From the NCBI RefSeq assembly GCF_003605755.1, contig NZ_RAHJ01000017.1:54112-118111 (forward strand): a DNA stretch of 64,000 nt. Direction: 5' to 3'. Source of the DNA: Tsuneonella suprasediminis (GTDB lineage: Bacteria > Pseudomonadota > Alphaproteobacteria > Sphingomonadales > Sphingomonadaceae). The notes under the pieces are model-generated. The model was not told the origin of the DNA, did not search any database, and saw only the letters and a list, made by a program, of their open reading frames with translations. The position numbers and the translations under genes were made by a program. Every line of letters starts with the position of its first letter. The first letter of the stretch is position 1. Below are positions 1 to 5,913 of the stretch, one piece after another.

Positions 1-573
1 GACGGCCCTTGGAGCAACGAGGCCGACAAGGTGGCATGGGTAGACGAGGCGACGGGTCTTGGCTGCATCATGCTACGCCAGAAGAACGGGACGATTTCGG
101 GATATGTGGGGGTGGGCCCGGAGCATCCGCTGTTCGGCTTCGAAGCGGACGCAGTGCCGGTCAGCGTCTCGAACACAGTCCACGGTGGCGTGACCTACTG
201 CAAGTCCTGCGAGGTCAATCGGTTCGAACGGCGAGCCCACGGTAAGCCGCGTCAGGAACGCTACACCGTGTGCCATACGACATGGGTCAGGACGGTGCAG
301 GATTATCGCACGGTGCAGACAACCGAGGACGAGTTTCACGAAGATCTCTGGTGGCTGGGTTTCGATACCGACCATCCGGGAGACCTCGTTCCGAACAATC
401 GATACGGCGAAGGGCGTAAGGGTGACGTCTATCGCGATCAGTCGTTCGTCTACGCGAACTGCATCGAACTGGCGCGCAAGTTAAAATCGCTGACCGAGAA
501 GAGTTCGAACAGGGATATCCCGACATGCGAGCCGCTAGGCCTTCCGGCCCCCACCGAACGCTCGGGTGAGTAA
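1..573 (+). CDS. Phage/plasmid-type hypothetical protein, 5'-truncated by the window edge
   Basis: The frame is open from base 1 (it begins DGPWSNEADKVAWVDEATGL), so the true start lies outside; the GTG at 31 is only the first internal start. About 190 residues are visible. The order PW..E.DKV.WVDEATGL, GYVGV..GHPLFG, VHGG.TY, WWLGFD..H.GD and a C-terminal VYANCIELARKL helix is a pattern I recognise from short hypothetical proteins common in phages and plasmids. No function is known to me. It overlaps the next gene by one base (TAATG), which suggests translational coupling. It belongs to the accessory segment ending at tRNA-Phe. Confidence 0.75.
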   Translation, partial: DGPWSNEADKVAWVDEATGLGCIMLRQKNGTISGYVGVGPEHPLFGFEADAVPVSVSNTVHGGVTYCKSCEVNRFERRAHGKPRQERYTVCHTTWVRTVQDYRTVQTTEDEFHEDLWWLGFDTDHPGDLVPNNRYGEGRKGDVYRDQSFVYANCIELARKLKSLTEKSSNRDIPTCEPLGLPAPTERSGE

Positions 574-1406
574 TGGTCAGTTCGTTCTATCCATTCGGTG
601 CCGGTAAAGAGCGCTATGGGGATGATCGGCATCCCGACCTCCCTTGGGGATATTGGATGGTCTCGAACGGGGCCGTCCCGGGAGAACCGCCTTTGATTGA
701 CGAGGATGGCCGCGAATGGGGATCGGTCCGTGAGGCTTTCTGGATCAATCGTCTTGGTCTGCCTGCCATCCATTCCCGATGGATGAACGGCATTATGGAA
801 TTTATGGCGAGCTACCTCGCTATCGCCGACGGTCGGTTCGTGGCCGCGGAGGAGCGCGTCAGAGACATCTTTCTGAGTGATGGACACCTCGACCAGTTCT
901 TCAGAGCTTATCTGCTGGCTGCGGGTCTAGTGAACGACACGGACGGAAGGCCCACGCCCGAAGGGCGCGCCGCATTGCTGATGCTGATTGCGACGAGGAC
1001 GCGTGAAGATGCGTCGGAAGACGTCGGGCTTGATTGGATCGTTGCCAATCGGACGGTTGCAGGTCATTCCGAACGGCTGGCTGCTGCCGAGCAAATCGAA
1101 AGACGGGAACGCGTAGCTGCGCGTATGGCGCATCGCTTCGTGACCGACACGATTGGCCACGAGCCGGCCGTGAAACTGATCGGATTGCGCATCACTCAGG
1201 CCATCCCTGTTCGCAGCACGCTCTGGACGATGACCTGGCCCGATAATGATCGCTTCGCGCGCGACTGTTTCTACCTTTGGTTGCTCGAGCGCATCGATCG
1301 CTGGGATGACTGGAGCGAAATGGTCACGCGATATAGCGCTCGTGCGCTTACCGAACACTTCCTTAAATTGGCCTTTTGTGATCGGTTTGGAGAACAGACG
1401 GGCTGA
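573..1406 (+). CDS. Hypothetical protein of the accessory segment
   Basis: The 277-residue product starts at an ATG sharing its A with the stop codon of the preceding gene, so the two are probably coupled. There is no signal peptide, membrane segment or motif I can name. The N-terminus is aromatic and glycine rich (FYPFGAGKERYGDDRHPDLPWG), and the middle and C-terminus are predicted mainly helical with many Trp/Arg/Asp residues. It converges on the higA gene. It is probably cargo of an integrated element, but that rests on position only. Confidence 0.65.
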   Translation: MVSSFYPFGAGKERYGDDRHPDLPWGYWMVSNGAVPGEPPLIDEDGREWGSVREAFWINRLGLPAIHSRWMNGIMEFMASYLAIADGRFVAAEERVRDIFLSDGHLDQFFRAYLLAAGLVNDTDGRPTPEGRAALLMLIATRTREDASEDVGLDWIVANRTVAGHSERLAAAEQIERRERVAARMAHRFVTDTIGHEPAVKLIGLRITQAIPVRSTLWTMTWPDNDRFARDCFYLWLLERIDRWDDWSEMVTRYSARALTEHFLKLAFCDRFGEQTG

Positions 1407-1515
1407 CCACTATTTTCGAGTGAAGCGCATCTTCGCGTCCCGAAATCAGTTATCGAGCGAGGGGCGTGTATAGATGCCGATATGCAGTTAGCCATCAGCC
1501 CGAAGCAATCGAAAA

Positions 1516-2706
1516 TCAGGCGATCTTTTGCTTTCGGGCCTGCCAATCAGGGAACCGTTTTTGGACGGTGCGGTGTCCAAGATAGCTTGAGAAGCGCCGG
1601 TAGTCCTTGTTTTCCATGCGCCACCGACCCGCGATGATGGCGGGGTCACGCTTGGCGTCAGCAGCAAGGCGCTCCAAGTCCTTCTTGCTGAAGAACTCTC
1701 CGGTATCTTGGCGTCGCCATAGCGAGTCCGGGATCAGCGTATTCTGGGCGATCCGGTCGGCTTCTCTTTCGATAGCGTTTGATGAACTCAGTTCCAGGTC
1801 GTCCACGATCGCTGTCTGCCCTTGACCCAAATGCTTCAGAACGTGCGCGAGTTCGTGCATCAACGTGAACCAGAAGGTGTCCGCTTTATCATGCCTCAGG
1901 CTGAGCGCGACGACTGGAACTCCATCCTCACGCAGCACCGATGCTCCATCGAGATAGGTTCTAGGGAGGTGCGGCAGAGTAACGAAGGCTATACCCAGCG
2001 CAGAAAGTGTCCCCTGCAATTGCTCCATGCCGTCATGGACGGCGCTGAGGTCTGCGATCTTGGGCATCGCATTGGCGAGCGCTTCACGATTGAATGAGCC
2101 CTCGACCTCGACTTCACGCGATAACAACACGGCAGCAGCACACCATGCTTGCGTCGCACCCTGGTCGTTCTTCGCATTCGTGCGATCGGTGCGGCTCTTG
2201 CGGAGAGCGGCGAACGCGGGCCGTGCTCCGAAAGCGTTCTGCATCAGGTCCTTGAACCCCTCACCAGCTTTGAGAACATTCCAACCCTTCAGGATGCGTT
2301 CTACCTGAGCTGTTATGCGTTGGGTGCATTCGCTGGGTTCGTCCGCTTCCTGAATAAGCGTCTCGGCCGGGATACCCAGGTGCGTGTTCAAAGCTCGGAT
2401 CATGTCCAGAGTAAGCGACCGACTGCCGTTCAGGATTTCACTCACACGGGTTCTCGAGCCGAGAATCGGCATCAGATCGCGCGCCGTGAGGTTCTGCTGC
2501 TCCATGCGGAACTGGATCGCCTCGACCGGTGTCGGCGGTTCGACGGAATAGTTCGCGGCTTCGTATTTCTCGATCAAGGTCGCGAGTATGTCGAGCTCGT
2601 CGGCCTCTTCGCTTCCGGGAGCCGCGTCGAAGATCTCTTCGATGCGTTCCAGAGCACGTTCGTAATCAGGTTCCGAACGAATTGCGGCTACAGTCACCAT
2701 TGTCAT
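1516..2706 (-). CDS. higA: HigA-type antitoxin fused to an ImmA/IrrE-like zinc peptidase domain
   Basis: The 396-residue protein has two parts. Residues about 1-125 match the HigA antitoxin/HTH region: EADELDILATLIEKYE, then PVEAIQFRMEQQNLTARDLM and SRTRVSEILNGSRSLTLDMI (helix-turn-helix). Residues about 180-345 carry a metallopeptidase site: HELAH at 284-288 and a downstream EREAD at 313-317 that would supply the third zinc ligand, as in ImmA/IrrE proteins. A plain HigA antitoxin is about 100-140 residues. The ATG overlaps the higB stop by four bases (ATGA), giving a toxin-first operon as in classic higBA. The HTH half probably neutralises HigB and represses the promoter; the role of the peptidase half is unknown. 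Confidence 0.85.
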   Translation of the reverse strand: MTMVTVAAIRSEPDYERALERIEEIFDAAPGSEEADELDILATLIEKYEAANYSVEPPTPVEAIQFRMEQQNLTARDLMPILGSRTRVSEILNGSRSLTLDMIRALNTHLGIPAETLIQEADEPSECTQRITAQVERILKGWNVLKAGEGFKDLMQNAFGARPAFAALRKSRTDRTNAKNDQGATQAWCAAAVLLSREVEVEGSFNREALANAMPKIADLSAVHDGMEQLQGTLSALGIAFVTLPHLPRTYLDGASVLREDGVPVVALSLRHDKADTFWFTLMHELAHVLKHLGQGQTAIVDDLELSSSNAIEREADRIAQNTLIPDSLWRRQDTGEFFSKKDLERLAADAKRDPAIIAGRWRMENKDYRRFSSYLGHRTVQKRFPDWQARKQKIA

Positions 2707-3017
2707 TTTTTTCCTCCACCAACGGTTTCACTGTCGATGTCATCATACTCCGCGTGAGTGCCCACGAATTTGATCATCACCATCTTCGCGCCGTAGTTGA
2801 TCCGCACTACCAGCCGATACTTGTTGCCCCCGATGTTGAAGATCACCCGGTTGTCACCAACAAAGCTGGCAGAACGATAAAAATCTTTCACATCCGCGGG
2901 TCCCGACCAATCGGCCTTTTTCGCTTCCGAATACCACGCCTTGAGAGGTCCTTGGGAATCGGCACGTCCTGGCATCTCCCAATGTTCTCGCAGCGGTTTC
3001 AAGCTCAGCACCCGCAT
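2703..3017 (-). CDS. higB: HigB-family mRNA interferase toxin
   Basis: The 104-residue product matches the HigB toxin fold: MRVLSLKPLREHWE at the start, then PLKAWYSEAKKADWSGPADVK, FNIGGNKYRLVVRINY and KFVGTHAEYDDID near the end. HigB toxins are RelE-like ribonucleases that cut translated mRNA. I chose the ATG at 3017 over the TTG one codon upstream because family members begin MRV. A GGTGGG tract lies about eight bases upstream. The gene precedes and overlaps higA by four bases. Basic residues of the RelE-like surface are present; catalytic activity cannot be judged by eye. Confidence 0.85.
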   Translation of the reverse strand: MRVLSLKPLREHWEMPGRADSQGPLKAWYSEAKKADWSGPADVKDFYRSASFVGDNRVIFNIGGNKYRLVVRINYGAKMVMIKFVGTHAEYDDIDSETVGGGKK

Positions 3018-3019
3018 CA

Positions 3020-3052
3020 ATTCTACCCACCACTATCATTGAAGTCAACAAT
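3020..3052 (-). promoter_or_regulatory. Candidate higBA promoter region
   Basis: On the minus strand TTGACT is followed after 17 bases by TAGAAT, but this -10 ends only two bases before the ATG. A second possibility is TTGGGA, 17 bases, TGATAG, which would leave a short leader and place the -35 inside the palindrome at 3053-3071. The sequence cannot separate the two. Confidence 0.4.
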
Positions 3053-3071
3053 TGTTCCCAATTTGGGAGCA
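3053..3071. promoter_or_regulatory. Inverted repeat, probable HigA operator
   Basis: TGTTCCCAA, one base, TTGGGAGCA forms an imperfect 19-bp palindrome (8 of 9 arm positions pair; the inner six are perfect) about 35 bp upstream of higB. HigA-type antitoxins usually repress their own operon by binding such palindromes over the promoter. Confidence 0.5.
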
Positions 3072-3131
3072 TGTCCCTACAAGGGGCCATGGGTATCCGC
3101 AAGTGCAGGCACCCTCGCAAGGAAGCCCTAG

Positions 3132-3402
3132 GTTCTTAGTCTGCGGGACGAAAGCAGCACCTTGTGGATGTGCGCAGATTTAGACGATGATACTGATGAG
3201 CTAGCATCCCTGCTCACCGATAAAGGAGAACGCCGCAGCTATCTCCTCGAATTTTCCGTCCGAGGCCGATTTAGAAGAAGCTGAACGCCAGATTAAGGCT
3301 CTGATGGGCAATGCATCGTTGCGGGAACTGCAGCAATCTCATGGACCGCTGGCAAACCAAAGGATTCACATGATCAGCATCATGTGCCTGAAATGCCCTT
3401 AG
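3132..3402 (+). pseudogene. Possible frameshifted remnant of an unknown small gene
   Basis: Two adjoining frames look like protein. One (about 3132-3290) reads LRDESSTLWMCADLDDD, then TDELASLLTDKGERRSYLL before a TGA. The other (about 3205-3402) reads EADLEEAERQIKALMGNAS and ends CLKCP before a TAG. Together they would need one frameshift, and neither has a convincing start with a ribosome site. I do not recognise the family. The stretch lies between higB and tRNA-Phe, where decayed island ends are common. It could be chance. Confidence 0.25.
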
Positions 3403-3455
3403 TGGGTCTGAGGCCAGCTTAGCAGGTCGGATGCTAGTTCTTAGCGGGTCCGATT
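3399..3455 (+). repeat. Three short direct repeats beside tRNA-Phe
   Basis: TTAGTGGGTCTGAGG (3399), TTAGCAGGTCGGATG (3419) and TTAGCGGGTCCGATT (3441) are imperfect direct repeats spaced 20 and 22 bases, ending ten bases before the tRNA 3' end. Phased repeats here could be arm-type binding sites of a tRNA-targeting integrase, but no integrase is in the window. Confidence 0.45.
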
Positions 3456-3464
3456 AGGAGGTGA

Positions 3465-3540
3465 TGGTGCCTAGGGACGGGATCGAACCGCCGACACTGC
3501 GATTTTCAGTCGCATGCTCTACCAACTGAGCTACCTAGGC
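3465..3540 (-). tRNA. tRNA-Phe (anticodon GAA)
   Basis: The minus strand folds as a full 76-nt cloverleaf. The acceptor stem is GCCTAGG/CCTAGGC, T8-A9 and a GCTC/GAGC D stem follow, the anticodon stem TGCGA/TCGCA closes the loop CTGAAAA (anticodon GAA), and the T arm contains TTCGATC. The discriminator is A and CCA is encoded. It lies 87 bases downstream of yacG on the same strand. Its 3' end faces the accessory segment, as expected for an integration site. Confidence 0.97.
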
Positions 3541-3627
3541 AGGCCACCTTTGCGCCGGAGCCAGAATGCGCCGGGCGGTTGGAGTGCGGCCCTATGGCCA
3601 AGCAAGCGCCGCTTGGCAAGGGGGGAA

Positions 3628-3822
3628 TCAGTCGTTTGTGCGATCCCGGTCGAAACTGCCTTCGCTTGCAAGCGCTTCCGGGTCGGCAGGCGGGCCGGGT
3701 ACGGCGTATCCATCGTTGAACCATTGCGCCAGATCGCGGTCGCGGCAACGCTGAGAACAGAACGGCGCGAACTCCTCGGTTCGCGGTTTCTTGCAGATCG
3801 GGCAGGGTCGGGCGGTCTTCAT
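3628..3822 (-). CDS. yacG: DNA gyrase inhibitor / zinc-binding protein YacG
   Basis: The product is 64 residues, the usual size for YacG. The N-terminal CPIC and the downstream FCSQRCRDRDLAQWF supply four cysteines for one zinc ion. YacG binds GyrB and inhibits gyrase in Escherichia coli. The ATG at 3822 overlaps the stop of the upstream RNase gene by four bases (ATGA), and this decides the start over upstream in-frame codons. The C-terminus is acidic and probably disordered. Confidence 0.93.
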   Translation of the reverse strand: MKTARPCPICKKPRTEEFAPFCSQRCRDRDLAQWFNDGYAVPGPPADPEALASEGSFDRDRTND

Positions 3823-4769
3823 CGGGAGACAAGCTGGGCATGGGCCGCTTCGATGGCAAGGGCCGGATCGGTTTGTACCTGCAATGGCCGCCCCGTGCGC
3901 CGTACCAGTTCTTCGCGCCATTCGGGGCGCAGCTTGGCTGACAGCGCCGGGTGTATGGTGAGCAGGGTTTCGCCCGCGCCATCGATTCGCTCCGCCCGGC
4001 GGAGTGCCATGCGGGCCGCAGCGCCCAGACGCGCGGTGGCCATGCGGTGCAGCAATGATGGCCCTTCCAGTCGGGCGACGATCTGAACGAAGCCGAACCC
4101 GTTCATCGCCGTGCGTTCGTGCGGCCAGTCGGCCAGCGCGGCGCCCAGCGATTCGTCCACCGCGCGGCGGCCCGGCTTGTCGGCAATCGTCGGGAAGTCG
4201 ATTCCGATGGAACCGCCCAGATCGAACCAGCGCAGTGCGCGCGTCAGCGGCATCACAGCCGCCAGCGCCAGTTCACGTGGGGGCAGGGTACCGTCGATAT
4301 CGATCTGCGTCATCGCCGGGGTGGCGGAAAACAGCAGCGATCCGCCCGCGAAGGCGATCTCCCCGGAAGATGCCGCATCCCACGCATCTTCCCACACGCC
4401 CTGCGGCAGACGGCGCACCGGGCGTGCACTGGCGAACACATCGCTGGCGGGGGTGGCCATATCCGCCGGGCGTGCGGCAGGCAGTTTATACCGACCGCGT
4501 TCGGCAATTGCGCCCCGCGTAACGGTAAGCGGCAGCGTTGCCCCTTCCTGCGCATTGCGCGGCAGGCGGTCGATCAGGATCGTGCGGCCATCGGCCAGTT
4601 CGCCCAGCCCACGGGTCTTGCCCGCTTCCTTGCGGACGAGCTTCGCATCGATCGATTGCCCGGCATAGAGTTCGCCCGGCCAGCGACACTTTGCCGCCAA
4701 TACCCTGTCGCCATCCATCAGCACCGCGCGGTCTTCGCCGATGCCGTGTTCGACCAGCCATTCAGGCAA
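3819..4769 (-). CDS. RNase E/G-like ribonuclease, short form
   Basis: The 316-residue protein resembles the catalytic half of RNase E/G: a short S1-like N-terminus (GELYAGQSIDAKLVRKEAG), then DLGGSIGIDF with the first putative Mg2+-binding Asp, and LADWPHERTAMNGFGFVQ with a second candidate Asp. It is much shorter than RNase G (about 490) and lacks the CPxCxG zinc link, so it cannot tetramerise as RNase E does. It starts inside the end of maf (8-base overlap) and overlaps yacG by 4 bases, so infA-maf-RNase-yacG is probably one transcription unit. Substrates are unknown. Confidence 0.8.
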   Translation of the reverse strand: MPEWLVEHGIGEDRAVLMDGDRVLAAKCRWPGELYAGQSIDAKLVRKEAGKTRGLGELADGRTILIDRLPRNAQEGATLPLTVTRGAIAERGRYKLPAARPADMATPASDVFASARPVRRLPQGVWEDAWDAASSGEIAFAGGSLLFSATPAMTQIDIDGTLPPRELALAAVMPLTRALRWFDLGGSIGIDFPTIADKPGRRAVDESLGAALADWPHERTAMNGFGFVQIVARLEGPSLLHRMATARLGAAARMALRRAERIDGAGETLLTIHPALSAKLRPEWREELVRRTGRPLQVQTDPALAIEAAHAQLVSR

Positions 4770-5364
4770 TGGGAAACCCCGCCGCGCGCAGCAGAGCGCG
4801 GGTTTCGTACAGCGGCAGGCCGACGACGCCCGAATGGCTGCCTTGTATCCACGCGATCAGCCCTTCGGCCGCGCCTTGTATCGCGTATCCGCCTGCCTTG
4901 CCGTGCCATTCACCGTTGGCGAGATAGGCGGCCAGTTCGTCGTCGGAGAGGCGTTTGAAGCGGACTACCGTTTCGCTCAGCTTTTCGCGGATCGTGCCAT
5001 CCGGCGCGCGCAGGGCGATGGCGGATAGCACGCGATGACGCCTGCCCGACAGCAGTTCGAGGCACTGGCGCGCGGTCGATTCGTCTTCCGCTTTGGGCAG
5101 GATACGGCGACCGGCGGCGACAACTGTGTCGCCCGCCAATACGAAGGCGCCATCGCTGGCATTCCCGATCATCGTGGCAGCGGCAACGGCTTTCTCCCGA
5201 GCCATGCGCTGAGCATAATCGCGCGGGATTTCCGCCTTGTGCGGGGTTTCGTCGATATCGGCAGGGGCAACCCGATCGGGCGCAATGCCGAGTCGAGCGA
5301 TCAGCTCCCGTCGCCGGGGGCTGGCCGAAGCGAGCACGAGTTGGGGGGCAGGGGGCGTATTCAC
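4762..5364 (-). CDS. maf: Maf-family nucleotide pyrophosphatase
   Basis: The 200-residue product begins with the family signature LVLASASPRRRELI near residue 9 and has DIDETPHKAEIPRDYAQRMA and FVLAGDTVV (catalytic Asp). Maf proteins hydrolyse non-canonical or modified nucleoside triphosphates to monophosphates, cleaning the nucleotide pool, and some affect septum formation. The gene lies 36 bases after infA and overlaps the RNase gene. Confidence 0.93.
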   Translation of the reverse strand: MNTPPAPQLVLASASPRRRELIARLGIAPDRVAPADIDETPHKAEIPRDYAQRMAREKAVAAATMIGNASDGAFVLAGDTVVAAGRRILPKAEDESTARQCLELLSGRRHRVLSAIALRAPDGTIREKLSETVVRFKRLSDDELAAYLANGEWHGKAGGYAIQGAAEGLIAWIQGSHSGVVGLPLYETRALLRAAGFPIA

Positions 5365-5400
5365 CGGACCAGTATCACCGGGCCGCCGGGGCCACGGCGC

Positions 5401-5646
5401 TTATTGCGGGCCGGGGCCGCCGCGTCCCGGCATGAAGCGGTATGTGATGCGGCCTTTGGTCAGATCATACGGCGTCAGTTCGACGAGGACTTCGTCCCCC
5501 GTCAGCACGCGAATGCGGTTCTTACGCATCTTGCCTGCTGTATGGCCGAGGATTTCATGGCCGTTTTCAAGCTCTACCCGGAACATCGCGTTTGGCAGCA
5601 GTTCGACTACCTTGCCGCGCATTTCGAGGAGTTCTTCTTTTGCCAT
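5401..5646 (-). CDS. infA: Translation initiation factor IF-1
   Basis: The product is 81 residues: the standard S1/OB-fold IF-1 ([53 protein letters not shown]) with about nine extra residues ([10 protein letters not shown]) at the C-terminus. IF-1 binds the ribosomal A site during initiation. I chose the ATG at 5646 because family members start MAKE; longer in-frame extensions upstream have no similarity. It is first in the infA-maf-RNase-yacG series. Confidence 0.97.
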   Translation of the reverse strand: MAKEELLEMRGKVVELLPNAMFRVELENGHEILGHTAGKMRKNRIRVLTGDEVLVELTPYDLTKGRITYRFMPGRGGPGPQ

Positions 5647-5863
5647 GTATCCAGTCGGTTCCTGTATTTTGGGGTTAGGTGCGCCTTGCACCGGTGGCGC
5701 CCCATAGACCGGTGATCGCGAAAAAGAAAGTGCCTGCCGCATTTGCCGAAAATATCCCGGTTCACATGCGGGCAATGAGCCTGCGACAAAAAGTTACGCT
5801 TTGCGCTGTTGTTTTCGCAGTTGCGAATTTGCAGGAATCTGCGCTGGGACCGGGGGGAACCAG

Positions 5864-5899
5864 AAGCACTTGGAAAATGCCAAAAGCATTTGGAAAATG
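5864..5899 (+). repeat. Two 16-bp direct repeats upstream of the TonB-dependent receptor
   Basis: AAGCACTTGGAAAATG (5864-5879) and AAGCATTTGGAAAATG (5884-5899) differ at one base and are spaced exactly 20 bp (two helical turns), 14 bases before the receptor start. The rest of the 267-base gap between infA and the receptor shows no clear promoter. They could be a regulator site or a chance duplication. Confidence 0.5.
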
Positions 5900-5913
5900 A
5901 AAGTAACTGACTC

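Noticed and set aside
3465..3540. Second copy of the tRNA-Phe 3' end (att site) elsewhere in the window
   Set aside because: I looked for GGTGCCTAGGGACGGG-like sequence and saw none; the other att site must be outside.
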